Shown piece by piece: positions 1 through 12,656 of a stretch of DNA of 64,000 nucleotides (the stretch's first letter is position 1; every line of letters begins with the position of its first letter). The DNA is from Carassius auratus (lineage: Eukaryota > Chordata > Actinopteri > Cypriniformes > Cyprinidae): NCBI RefSeq assembly GCF_003368295.1, contig NC_039250.1, forward strand, positions 13,482,033 to 13,546,032. Direction: 5' to 3'. The position numbers were made by a program, and so were the translations under genes. Below the pieces are notes generated by a model. The model was given only the letters and a program-made list of their open reading frames with translations, did not search any database and was not told the DNA's origin.

Positions 1-489
1 GTTGGCCTCGCTCTCGTCTTAATGAGGGTACAAGCAGAGTGACCTGTCATTTCTGCACTCAAATAAACCGTTTCAGAGACACAGAGGTGCCGCTTGATGT
101 CAGGCATGTTGCAATTAGATGATAATTATAAATGGACATTTTTTTCTAACCAGAAAATTACTGTTGTCTTGCAGCGTATCTCCTCCACAACTACTGTAAA
201 TCTTATAAAACGGAAAGAAAAAACGGCAACACTGGCAATATGGTTGATTAAAATTAGTCAATGAAAAATACTTCAGTAACACTAGTAACTATATTTTATG
301 CATTAACTAACAGTGAGAATTACATTTAGTTTATAAAAATAAAACTGTTCATTGTTAGTCCATGTTAGTTCAGAACTTTAATAATGTATTAGTAAATATT
401 GGAATCAACATAAACTTTGTTAACTAATGTTTACAAATGGAACCTGTAAAGTATTATCAATATTTTTAAAGCATTTATAATTTTATTTC

Positions 490-494
<5 letters not shown>

Positions 495-567
<73 letters not shown>
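495..567. repeat. (AT)n microsatellite
   Basis: Uninterrupted AT dinucleotide run of about 70 bp in AT-rich sequence upstream of the first recognisable aebp1 exon. The rest of 1-920 shows no coding exon that I can support. Confidence 0.95.
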
Positions 568-572
<5 letters not shown>

Positions 573-797
573 ATATGAACTAACAATTAATACTTGTGCT
601 CTTTTTATTTTTTTACTCTTAACGAAAAATATTTAATACTGTAATAAATATATTGCTCAGTGTTAGTTATTGTTAATTGATTAATTTAATAATGTTGTTA
701 ATTATTATAACTTTACTGTAAAATACCTTAAGTGCATTTAGAAAAAACTTTTTATCTCTGTTATCAAGATTTATATAGAGGTATAGACAGACCGACC

Positions 798-852
<55 letters not shown>
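798..852. repeat. (GATA)n microsatellite
   Basis: About 13-14 tandem GATA tetranucleotides, followed after about 70 bp by the first aebp1 exon visible in the window. Confidence 0.95.
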
Positions 853-920
853 TGTTCAATGGTCTCAAACATGTCAAACCTGCTGTACTTGTTTAATGTT
901 GGTTTCTGATTTGTCAACAG

Positions 921-3900
921 AAAGGAAACTTGAAGAGGATAGAGAAAGAGAGAGAGAAAAAGAAAGAAAAGAGCAAGAGGAAAAAGGTAATGTTTTATCC
1001 TCAAATAAGTTGTCAAGTTTAAAAAAAAACATTTAGACACTAAATTGCAGGTACTTACAGATTTAAAGACATTCAGAACAACAATATAACTAAGAGGACC
1101 ATAACTACCATTCAGTCTACCACAACAATAGTGTAGTAATGTATTGTTTATTCCAGGAAGTGTATTGGTTTTATTCAGATACTTCAACATACAATTCAGA
1201 AGGAAGATCATGTAGTTTTATTTGTTTTTTCATTGTATTTCATTCCATTTGCTTGGTTTGTCTTGAACTGAAACGAAAAAATACCTTACTGATGAAAAAC
1301 ATTGATGTTTTTGGCCAACACTGGCACAGTCCTCATCAAGCCTTTTCTAACTTGCTGTCTCCCAATTCTGTCTGAACTACAAATTATTTTAATAACACAG
1401 TTAGCATGAAATCTCCTCTGCTTTGTCTCCCAGCTGCCCCACAATCTGCTTACACTTGATTATAGACTTTGACAGAATGACAAGCATTCATTAACAACTG
1501 TGAACCAGAACCTGTTCCCATGAGCTTTGTTTTAAGTTTTGGTTCCTAACAAACTGAATAATTACCTTTTCACTGACCTAAGACAGTGGAGCAGGAAAGT
1601 TTTGATATGCAGGATATTGTAGAACAGGACTTGCCAACCAAAACTAGAAAGCAAACTGAAAAAGTAATGAAGAATATTTCCAGGTTCAACAAATGTTTTA
1701 CGGATAATCCAGTAAACCTAAATTGCTTCATTACAGTAATTGTTCATCTTTAAACGTTACTATAAGTCTACGTTATTCTTACATTTTTATTCTTACATTT
1801 ACTAAAAATCAGCAAAAAGACACACGAACCACAACCTGAAGTTTTACTAACACTAAAAGGCTTTTTATTTGCTTAAAAAGTAAAGACTGACGCTAACTTA
1901 CAGAGGACATTATATTTGATTTACGAATGTATGGTCAATATGTAACCTGGAAAACCATTGATGTTTGAGCTTTTTAAGAACTATACAATTCAGTTTTATG
2001 AGGCACAGATCTATATTACATCCTCCCTTCTCTGGAATGTCAAGTTTAATGTAAATGGAGCTCCAGAGCATTCCAGAGGATTGTGAACAGTTTAGCAAGA
2101 ATCTGAGTTTAAAGGGATAGTTCACCCAAAAATGAAAATGGGATGTGTATCTGCTTACCCTCAGGGTATCAGAGATGTAGGATATGACTTAGTTTCTTCA
2201 GTAGAACAGAAACTGAGACTTTTGACTCAAACCGTTGCAGTCTGTCAGTCTTACAATGTAAGTGGATGGGAAACACGGCTAAAAAACAAACAAACAAAAA
2301 AAACACACACAAACAAAAGCAAATTAAACTCAGTGGCTAAAGATACATTGATGTCTAAATGTATCTGTGCAAGAAACTGAACAGTATTTATATGTTTTTT
2401 TTCCTCTGATTTTTACCGCAATGTCCAAACTGTCCTGAACGCATTATCTACAGCTGCCGCCTGATGCATCTTCTTCTTCTTCTTGCTTTATGGCAGATCG
2501 CAGACTTATAAACCATTGAGATTCCTAATTGACACTGTAGATAAGAGTGTCAATGGTCCATTTGAGAGATAGGCGGCAGTAATGAACTTATAAGTCTGTG
2601 ATCTACCATAAAGTGAATTAAATGAACCAGATCACCAAATTGAACAGAACAAACTGAAATAGTTTGTGGCTCAAGCTGTACAGATCTACAAGTTACTCAA
2701 ATCAAAACTCACTCTAGGACATTAATGACAGTCACTCTGCCTTGAAATGAACCAAAATATCGACATATGTGGTCCTATGATGCTGGTTTTTGCCAACTAG
2801 TTAAGTGCTCCAGGTTTATTTTTGGGGGTAAACTATGCCTTTAACTACCAGGAAGTTAAGAGATCAATCTTTATGTTTCATGCTCATATCAGTGGTGAAC
2901 TTTGTGTTTTCTCCAATAATTTGTCTCCTCAGAAAGAGAAGAGAGGAGGTATGAGGAAGAGGAAGAGAGAAAACCCAGGATTCACAAACCTCCTCCACGG
3001 GTGTACAGAGAGCCTAAAAGTGAGTGGTGCATGGGGACTGGGTTTAGGCACATAGCCAGATGAGATCCATCACGTAATAGATAACACAGAACAATAAATA
3101 CACTTGGGACAACATAACTGTGAAAAAAAAAAATAAAATAACACTGAGATGCAATAAACTTATATAAGAGCAGCGAGGTGATGTAATACTGAAGTTTTCC
3201 CAGCTCTCAGTTCTTACCAGACAAAGATGTTTCTTAAAGCAAAACCTTGGTATACAGTTCAGTGTTTTAGACACTAATGCTAAAATAATTCATGCTAACA
3301 AACATAACTGAAATAGTGTTATCCTATCTTGAGGAAGACTTCATAAGTTTCAAGTGAATAGGAGTCCTTAAAACATTTTTAAAATAGACCTTTGTAGCTG
3401 AATGCTGAATCCTGCCAAATCCTGCTTCAATTCCACAGCTGGTTCTTTTCAAAAAAATTCCAAATGTCCTCCCTGCTCGTGAAACAGATGCATGGATGTA
3501 GTCCTTCATCTTCTGGCACATTACTCTGAATCGGGACAAATGACAGAGCAAATTTTGAAGTTATACATTGTTAAATATAGGTTGTATGGTGTAGTTGTAA
3601 GCTAAATATAAGTTATTTGACTCCATTATAGTTAGATTTATTATATCTTGATGACAGAAGAATGTGTGCAGAGTCTGTCTATATTGTTTCCATTGATCTT
3701 GCTAGTTAAAATCATTATATATATGTACCTGTACATATTTACATTACTATACAAATTGGTGTCAGTTTTAAAATAATAAAAATGAATAAAATAGTAATAA
3801 TATATGAAACTGATATAAACAAAAATACATTTTACAATGACTTAGAACATAAAAAATAAAAGGGTGTAATAAAAAAAAATAATAATAAGGTGTTGCATTT

Positions 3901-6900
3901 AGAAAATTGGAGCCCAGTGTTTAGTGAGAAAGCACAGATAAACCAATTTCAGTCTGTACTCCAACTAATTAAACTTTTCCACTGCATGGTACGACTCGGC
4001 TCGGTACGGCATGGTATGCGTTTTCACTGCAGTCTAATACCGCATTAGAGTGGGCGGGATTATTCACATGTCGTTATAGTTGTGCTGCCTCTACTGCCGC
4101 GAATCGTGAATAACTTTTTCCTTCCGCATTGCCTCATCAAGCTCTTGCTGGATCCGATCCTCTGCTATCAATGAGAGGAACGTCTGTACTCAACAGACAA
4201 CGAAACAGACATTTTTAGGTTGTTAAAAAAGGTGCGCTTGTTCGAAACAGTTGCATTCAATCCTTCGCTGGCTGTGCTGATTTAAATCTAGCGGTTCTGT
4301 TGTGTTTGTGTCACAAGTTCAGTGTCTCAGGTAGTGACGATTCTCTCCGGCCAATCAGTGACCAGCAGAGTTTACATGTCAAGTTTTGGTAACAGTACGG
4401 TTCACTTGGAACCTCAACTGAGGTTCCTGGTACTAAAAAAAGTACCAGGTTCCAGTTACTGTACACAGTGGGAAAATCCCCCAAAAGTGAACCATACCGA
4501 ACCGTACCATGTTGTACCATGCGATGGAAAAGCGGCATTATTATGTGAAGGTATAGTCTATATTAAGTTTTTTTCTTTGGCTTGCATTGTCTGTCAGTAT
4601 GTCCTCCTCTGGGTATGGAGTCTCATCGCATAGATAATGACCAGCTACTGACGTCCTCAGTTTATCAACATCGTTATGGCTCACACAGAGCTCGTCTCAA
4701 TATTCAGGTACAAACATATGCAGATACTCACTCTGAAAATTAATACTGGCATGACTTAAACGTATAGAAAAAATGTAATGCATTATCTCACAGGCGTCTG
4801 GTGATGAAGATGACATGAATGGTGGGGCATGGTGTGCTAACCCTGAAGAAAAGGTGCACTGGATTGAACTGGACGCTCGCACAGTAACAGAGTTCACTGG
4901 CGTTATCACTCAGGGTCGAGATGACCCCTTAGAGTAAGACATACAAGAAAAACCTTGGAGCCTATGCACAGTATGCTTAATTGTGTTTAGGACCTACCAA
5001 ACTATCTAAAGTCTACATCTACAGTCCTTGTTCTCGTTTTGTTGTTTCAGGAGCGACTATGTTTCTTCTTACTATGTGGCGTTTAGTAATGACAGCAGAG
5101 AGTGGACTGTCCTTGATGATGGATATGCTGAATGGGTAGGTTGCAAGATTGACATCATTTTCGTCTTCTTTTGTAAAATGTAAAATTCTGTCATAATTTA
5201 CTCACCTTCAAGTTGCTTCTTTCATTTATTTCAGTAATTCAACTCACATTGTGAAACTCGTGTATTAAATAAATTCAATGCACACATACTGAAGTAGTTT
5301 AAGTCTTTGGTTCTTTTCATTGTGATGATTTAGGCTCACATTTAACAAAAACCCTCCAAATCACAATCAAAATCAAAATAGAGACTCTTACAAAAGGTTT
5401 ACATGCATGCAGGTAAAACAATGCTTTTGTTTTAACAAAATATGCATTGAATATCACCTTCTTTTACCAGTGATTCTCAAACGATTTCTTTCAAAGCAAT
5501 TCTAAGATTCAATCTCTGTAAATCCCTCCTTTCCGTGAGCCTGCTCTGCTCCGATTGGTCAGATGGCCCAGTCTGTTGTGATTGGTCTACCGCCATAGTT
5601 CCGTTTTTTGAATGCTCAATAGAAAATCTAAACATCTATTATTTGTGATTGTGATTCAGTGGAGTCAGCTGGTCCAAATAAATTGGGTACTGAGCCACCT
5701 TTAAGAGCAAGTTTTTTGTGAATCTCACATTGAACTCCCTGAGATTAAATAAACAGTCGTCAGTAAAAAGATGTGTTTGTGGGCTGGCCAATGTAGAATG
5801 TAGGCAAAAATTATGCAAATGTTTTACCCATTGACATGTAGCCATCACAGAAATGGGATTTGAATTACTAGTGACTGGTTCAGGCTGTTCGGAGTCGATA
5901 CTTACTTTTTTTTCTCTACAGCTAAATTACCTACTGCACAACAGACAATATTCGAAATGGCATAACAGGGGCACTTTAAAGTGCAGCACTTTTTTTAAAT
6001 ACATTATGTAATTTCAACAATTTCTTTTCTTTCCCTTCTTTTTTGCTCTCAGTTATTCTTTGGTAACTCTGATAAAAACACCCCAGTGTTGTCTCAGTTT
6101 ATGGAGCCGGTAGTGGCACGTTATATCCGCATCTTGCCACAGAGCTGGAATGGCACCATGTGTATGAGGATGGAGGTTTTGGGCTGCCCAGTACCAGGTG
6201 AGAGACTCTGGACCTGTTGATTGTAAACCTGTCTTTATTTTACTTTTTTATTTGTTTGTGCATTGTGCAAGTATTTCCTATTACTAATATTCCTGTCTGG
6301 GTCCACATTGTTTAAATCCCTGTTTATCAATAGTTTACGTTTACAGTATTATACAATATTGTGCATTTGTGCTTTACTCAGATCCTCTCAGCCAGTACCA
6401 GAGTCAGAATGAGGTGACGCATCGAGATGACTTGGACTATACCCATCACAACTACCTTGACATGGAGAAGGTGATGGGAAAGTAGCAAAACCTGGAGACT
6501 TAAAATATTACGAATGAGAAAAAGATCTAAAAAAATACACTAGAGTTTACATTTAAGAAAATTGTGGATGGCTACCAGGGAATTTCTGTTTCTAAGCCAC
6601 AAAGTTTCAAATGAGGTGTCATTCAAATTTGTAGCACAGACCATTTGGGATAAGTGGATTTGCAAATTTGATTTTTCTTATTGTCACAGCTCATGAAATC
6701 CATCTCTGATGAGTGTCCCAACATCACCAGATTCTACAGTTTGGGCAAGAGCTTTAAAGGTTTGGAAATTTATGCCATGGAGATTACTGACAATCCTGGG
6801 ATGCATGAAACAGGTGAGGAACATTAGAATAAAAATGGAAGACACAGTATTATTATTCCAGTATGGTTAAATGTATTGAAACAAGTGATGTGTGTTCATT

Positions 6901-9900
6901 ATCCATTTCATGAACACATACCATTTTTCCTCAGGAGAGCCAGAGTTTAGGTACACAGCAGGCTATCATGGTAATGAGGTTTTGGGACGAGAAGTTCTTC
7001 TGATGCTTATGCAGTACCTGTGTAGAGAGTACAAAGATGGCAACCCTCGAGTGCGCCACCTTGTGGATGAGACACGAATTCATCTGGTGCCATCAGTCAA
7101 TCCTGATGGACATATGAAAGCTTTTGAAAAGGTATATTTAAAATGTATAAAAAGATTAAAAGTAAAATATGTTATTTCTGTGTTTCTAGGTGGCCAGAAA
7201 TGTTTTAAATAATGGATGCTTTCAAACAGATTTCCTCAAAAATCTTAACACCACCTATCTTGGATATTTAATATTTAGCATTTAGTAATATTACAAAAAA
7301 CTAAAGTTAAGACAGAATTAGACATGCCTGACTTATCAACTGAACAGGATGAACTAATCAAAAATAGCCAAAAAAATGTGGATAAAAAAGGCCACTAAAT
7401 CTACAAATAGAAATGTTGATGTGTTCACTTTATTCTCAATAAAGTACTGTAAACAATATCACTTGGTTTCACAGGGCTCAGAGTTGGGTAGCTGGACATT
7501 AGGGCACTGGACTGAAGATGGCCATGACATCTTCCAGAACTTTCCAGACTTAAATAACATTCTTTGGGATGCAGAGGATAAGGGTATGGTGCCCAAGTTG
7601 ATGCCAAATCACCATGTACCCATCCCTGAGGGTATACTGTCAAGCAATGGCTCAGTAAGTAGTGAAATAATGCTGTGATATGCATGTACATCTAATAAAT
7701 CAAAGCACCACTCACATACTCAATTGAAACTGAAAACAATTGAAATTGGCTAGAGATCAGATTAAAGGGCACAAACTATGCCCATTTTTACAACATGTAA
7801 TATTGGTCTTAGGTGTCCCCAAAATGTGTCAAACCCAAAATACCCCACAGATTATTTATTATAACATGTCAGATCTTTTTATTAATAATTTTTGGGGCGT
7901 GTCTAAAAAAAAGAGCTGTTTAGGAGTGTCTCACTTTAAATGCAAATGAGCTGTATATTCCCGCCCTTTCTCCAGAAGAGGTGTAACATATATGTCATGG
8001 AATATGTGGATCCTGCTCAATGGACCAGGCCAGTAGTATAGAGAGCGAGGCACAAACTAACATAGTGATGTAGAGATGCAGGGGTGTATTTAAACGAGCC
8101 GTTTTAGGGGGCCGTGAACAAGTCTTAACTTTTATAAAGAATATCTAGGATCACAATCTCTTTGGATTGGAGACTTTAGTCTTTGCAACTTCACAAATTT
8201 TCTTCAAAGAGTTTTTAACATTCAACAAAAATTGTAATCGCATCATATGACCTCTTTAAAGGAAATTTACTAACTTTATGTCCTGCTTTGCAGGTTGCAG
8301 TGGAGACTTTTGCCCTTATCTCCTGGATGAAGAGCCATCCATTTGTGCTTGGTGCCAACCTGCAGGGTGGTGAAAGACTTGTGACATACCCCTTCGACAT
8401 GCGCCGTCTCACCAAGGAATCTGAGGAGATGGAGAAAAAACTCAATTCTAGAGCAAACAGACGTAAGCGACAGTATGAAGAAGAGGAAGAAGAACCCAAC
8501 CCTTACCTTCACATTGGATACCATCAGGAGAGCTACAGTGGCCCCCAAGAAAATGCATATAATCAGGAGAACTATGGGTACCATCAAGAAAGTTATGGGT
8601 ATCATCATCAAAACCAAGGATATCATGAGGAGAGCCAAGGGTATCACGATGAGAGCCAAGGCTATCACGACGAGAACCAAGGCTACCATGATGAGAGCCA
8701 AAGGTATCATCATGAGGATCACTCTGAAGGGCACCATGAGGGTTATCAAGAAGGATACTCAGAGGGATATAGGGAGGGATATGGAGAGGGGGAACCAGAG
8801 GAGGAGATTAGAGTGATTGAGGACCAATCTTTGTTCCGCTGGTTGGCCATATCTTATGCCTCTACTCACCGCACCATGACTCAGAACTTTCAGGGAGGAT
8901 GCCATGCTGATGACCCAACAGGTGGGCTGGGAATTGTCAACCGTGCCAAGTGGAAGCCCATCCCAGGAAGTAAGCATTGGGAACTTGCATTGCACCATCA
9001 TGTGATAGATCTTTAATTGGATCGTTTAAAAAAAGGTGTCCAATTCTGTTTCTGTGGGCCCTGCAAATGTTAGCTTCCCCTGGTACTACCTGGAAGTTTT
9101 TATCTGGTGTTAATTCTGATGTTGTAAGTCAATGTTTCTCTGATAGGAAGATAGGAATTGCAGTAAGGTGGCCTGCCAAAAGCAGAATTGGACTCCCTTT
9201 GTCTAGGACACTGAGCAACTTTGGTCATGGAGGGTCACTGTCCTGCAGAGTTTAGCTCCAACCCTAATCAAACACACCTGAACAAGCTAATCAATGTCTT
9301 CAAGACCACTAGAAAGCTACACGCAGGTCTGTTTGATCAGGCTTGGAGCTAAACTCTGCAGGACATTGGCCTTCCATGACCGAAGTTGCCTGATCTAGGA
9401 GGATCTGTGAGATCAAATTGAACCTACATTGACACCCTAGAGACTCTACTTTTGATTAACTGTAGAGATTTGATACCTGTTTCTGTCCCAATTCCCTTTT
9501 CTAGGTATGAATGACTTCAGCTACCTTCACACTAACTGTTTTGAGCTGTCCATTTTCCTGGGCTGTGATAAGTTCCCTCATCAGAGTGAACTTTTAAGAG
9601 AGTGGGAGAATAACAGAGAGGCCCTGCTGACCTTCATGACTCAGGTGAGCTACTCATATCCTGATCATGGGCGTGGGACAGTTGCAAGTGCTTAGAAACA
9701 GAAAATCCCTAGAAGATAAGACTCTGAGAACCCTGCACAAGTGTTTTAGTACTTGAGCCTAGACAAAACCATATAAAATCTGTATCAAGATCCTATTTTT
9801 CCCGAAATCATGCATGAGATGTACTTCAGTCTGACTACACTGACCTGTGAAACATAACATTAACAGTGGTCCTTTTCCCAGGTGCATCGGGGCATTAAGG

Positions 9901-10623
9901 GAGTTGTGAGGGATAAGGAGGGCAACCCTATTTCCAATGCCACTGTGTCTGTGGAGGGAGTCAACCATGACGTTAGGACAGGTGAGATTTTTTCTGTTGT
10001 TTTGAAAGTTGTCTTGTTTTTCAAGTACTGAATAATTTCAATAAAAAAAGTCTACTCTTCTACTCTTAGGTGAATCTGGAGATTACTGGCGACTTTTAAA
10101 TCCTGGTGAGTACCGTGTAACAGCCCGAGCAGAAGGCTACTCCCCCTTCACCCGTCTGTGTGTGGTAGGGTTTGACCCAGGCGCTACCTTGTGTAACTTT
10201 GACCTCAACAAATCCAACTGGGACCGCATTAAACAGATCATGGCTCTCCACGGAAATAGGCCCATCCGATTGCTGAACAGTGGCAACAGGGGTAGTGGAC
10301 AGCGCTATACATACAGCACTAACCAAATCCCTAATGGTAATGGTGGGGACATAAAAAGGGCTCGGCTTCATCGACTACGTCTAATGAGAATCCGCCGCCT
10401 AAGGCAACAGAGGCTTCTGGCCAGCATAACAACAACGCTACCTACCACAACCACAACGACCACAACCACAACCACAGTTCCACCTACCACAGAGAGTACA
10501 AGTCCCTGGTTTGACTCTTGGCCTCTTGGGGAAACCTTTGAAGAGAACACAACCCCACCAGAAGAGATTGAGTTGACAGATTCACTGGACTACGACTACA
10601 ATTACAACATAGATGATTATTAA
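921..10623 (+). CDS. aebp1: Adipocyte enhancer-binding protein 1 (ACLP), 5'-partial, 14 exons visible
   Basis: Exons read from splice signals and continuous phase: 921-986, 2933-3019, 4598-4707, 4794-4933, 5051-5135, 6053-6197, 6382-6470, 6690-6813, 6935-7131, 7475-7654, 8294-8969, 9505-9644, 9882-9981, 10070-10623 (about 897 codons; TAA at 10621). Order of parts: charged Lys/Glu-rich stretch, F5/8 discoidin domain (4598-6197, starting CPPLGMESHR), M14 carboxypeptidase-like domain (6382-9644), transthyretin-like domain (9882-10200), then a basic and Thr-rich tail ending in Asp/Tyr. The first two zinc ligands survive in YHGNEVLGRE, but the third sits in NLQGG (His replaced by Gln), DIFQNFPDLN lacks the substrate-binding Arg, and LSIFLGCDKF lacks the catalytic Glu. 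The domain is therefore a pseudo-peptidase, as known for Aebp1. The family is secreted and binds collagen. Upstream exons with the signal peptide lie outside the window. The tail resembles AEBP1 rather than CPXM1/2. Which fish paralogue (a or b) is not resolved. Confidence 0.93.
987..2932 (+). other. aebp1 intron, no gene seen
   Basis: Intron between the first two visible exons. It holds a copy of a common fish repeat around 2112-2165 (GGGATAGTTCACCCAAA type) and the small inverted-repeat element listed separately. Short reading frames here have no recognisable domain. Confidence 0.6.
2486..2613. mobile_element. Small inverted-repeat element (MITE-like), 128 bp
   Basis: Ends are imperfect inverted repeats of about 27 bp: CTTTATGGCAGATCGCAGAC at the left against CTTTATGGTAGATCACAGAC read from the right. 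CTGCCGCCT at 2453 and AGGCGGCAG at 2571 form a second offset inverted pair. No coding capacity. Superfamily not assigned. Confidence 0.55.
3974..4532. mobile_element. Non-autonomous DNA transposon with TIRs, about 560 bp
   Basis: The left end reads CTTTTCCACTGCATGGTACG and the right end, reverse-complemented, CTTTTCCATCGCATGGTACA, so terminal inverted repeats of at least 20 bp are visible. Both ends continue into GGTACGG/GGTTCGG-rich subterminal sequence. Lies in the aebp1 intron directly before the first discoidin exon. I see no clear target-site duplication. Probably hAT-like. Confidence 0.65.
8514..8790 (+). repeat. aebp1: Coding tandem repeat (GYHxESQ-type heptads) inside aebp1
   Basis: Imperfect 21-bp units encode heptads such as GYHDESQ and GYHEESQ, flanked by an EEEEEE run before and an EGY-type shorter repeat (YQEGYSEGYREGYGEG) after. 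The block lies wholly within exon 8294-8969, between YPFDMRRLTKES and LFRWLAISYAS, i.e. on a loop of the carboxypeptidase fold that is also low-complexity but much shorter in mammalian AEBP1. It stays in frame. Confidence 0.85.
9200..9400. mobile_element. Palindromic MITE in aebp1 intron
   Basis: Nearly the whole element is an inverted repeat: CTGCAGAGTTTAGCTCCAA near 9242 is mirrored by TTGGAGCTAAACTCTGCAG near 9343, with outer arms GCAACTTTGGTCATGG and CCATGACCGAAGTTGC. This sequence type is very common in cyprinid genomes (established knowledge). No coding capacity. Confidence 0.75.
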
Positions 10624-12640
10624 GACGAAACTACAGATCAAAGTTTTGCTCCAGAGATTGATTGTTTTGGACAAGTATAGGTCTTTATTGCCATGCTTTT
10701 GCCCCTTGGTTTGACTGGATCCAGTGACTATGAAGTGAGCAAAGTGGTGTCACATCTAGAACCAAATAATTCTGTCAACACTTACAAAAAAAAGCACAGT
10801 TTTGAAGTAATTACGCATAAGATGTTTATTCCATAATATAAATTATCATATTGATTATTAACACACCATTTTCTGGTTGCAAAGCTGGTTGGAAGCATTA
10901 ATCAATGGTTTCCAAAGACTAGAAGTAGTAAGAATAATTATGCTTTGTGTTCATGGCTAAACATCTGTACTATACTACCAAAACGTAACAAACTTCTCAT
11001 ATTAGCATCATGCCCACTGAGGGGAAATGAGAATGTTTGAACTCAAGAGACGTGGCTGTATTACCACTTCTTTCTCTCGCATAAATTGTCAGTGTTTGTT
11101 GAAGGCAAGTGTACAGGGAAGATGTTCCCTCAAAGTTCCACCATATTTAATGGTCTGTGCTAAAAGACGATTTCTTTTCAGTAAATAAAGTCTTTTCATA
11201 TTCACACTGTTGTCGTTTAACTGCATTACAGTATCAAGTGCACATCATGTCACTACCTTGATATTCTGTGTCATACTTGACAGTACATATAAGAGGTGAC
11301 TGTATTCATAGTGTAGTCCAGCCTTACCTACTGTAGCACATTGATTCTTGTACTTAACATTTACATGCTAATAAACATTGTCATAAAAAATTAAAACTTA
11401 AAATACCTTGGTTTAAAAGGCAAACAAGTAGTCAATCAAAGTACTTGAAAATGGACACACTTTACAATAAGATTTCTTTATTTGACATTAGCATGATGCT
11501 CATGATAATATACTGTATATATATATATATATATTATATATATGCTCACGATATATACATGCACACAACAAAAGGCAAGTAGCCTACATAGAAATTAACA
11601 TTGGATACATGCTGTACAAGCAGGGATGAACTTGGAAGATAAAAGGCATTGTCAGATGGCACAACGACACGGACCATTTCTAATTGCTGATTTCTCTGGA
11701 CCTGTTTTTGGATGATGTAAGTACATTGAATTATAAACTGCATTGGATCTATTGCATTGGATGCATTGCAATCTCTTAGTCTGACCCATGACGTTGTAAC
11801 AAAATTTTGCCTATAAACAGATCCACTCAACCGATATTAACATTAGTAAGCATTTCCCCTTTTATCAGCAACATGTTAAATCTTGGTGTCTTCCTACTTA
11901 CATGTATTTTGATTTACTTTGATTTAATCTTAGAACTGGTAAAGAAAATTAGCATGAGAGTATATTTCACTATTGTATATTTTCATGTTGCTTTGATCTG
12001 GTGAACAAGCACATTTCACACCATGAAATACAGACGCAGATTTAATCCTTGATCTTAAATTATTTTGCCTCATGTACTAAATGTTATGTAGAAATGTTAT
12101 GTATAAATGCCTGATTCAGATCATCACCTCATTAGAGTACATGTTTACTTACCCAGTGCGCGAAAAGTCTCGCCTGACTCCACCCGTGCTGAAATGCTTT
12201 ACAGCTCCGGCCTCTGGTGTTTACAGCATATAAAGGTTTTTAGTCAAATTCCTAATCTATTTTCTGATCCGATAATATAATGCAAAAACTATGAAAAGCT
12301 ATTAATTTTAATAATAATAAATATATTTTAAAAGCTTATGGGGCCATATTTTAACTTTACAGTGTAGCAATGGCTGTTTTTTTTTTTTAGTAACTGTTGC
12401 AGTTTAATGAAACAGCCAGAGGTTAGCTGCATTGAAAACAGAACCGTTATTTAAAAATTCCATCTTTGAGTTCTATGGAGACTGCAACAAGATGGCATCT
12501 TAACAGAAGTTAGAATCCATCATGGTGGTGCTCATCTGTCAGGGATGGGTGGATACGTGGAGTTACGTTTCAAATAATAGTACGATTCTTCAGATAGTAG
12601 GCTACTATATAGTTTCTTTGTATTAATTAGTGCCCATTTA
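10624..12640. other. aebp1 3' UTR and AT-rich intergenic spacer
   Basis: Begins after the aebp1 stop. It contains the likely polyadenylation signal at 11184 and a short AT repeat around 11514-11541. No convincing gene on either strand. Confidence 0.6.
11184..11189 (+). terminator. aebp1: Likely aebp1 polyadenylation signal
   Basis: AATAAA about 560 bp downstream of the aebp1 stop, followed by a T-rich and TG-containing stretch (TTTTCATATTC, TGTTGTCG). Assignment is by position only. Confidence 0.6.
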
Positions 12641-12656
12641 CTCAACATTAGGATAA

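Noticed and set aside
8475..8816. Alternative-frame proteins over the aebp1 repeat (113 aa plus, 157 aa minus)
   Set aside because: They arise because the 21-bp repeats are stop-free in several frames. Only the aebp1 frame joins neighbouring exons in phase.
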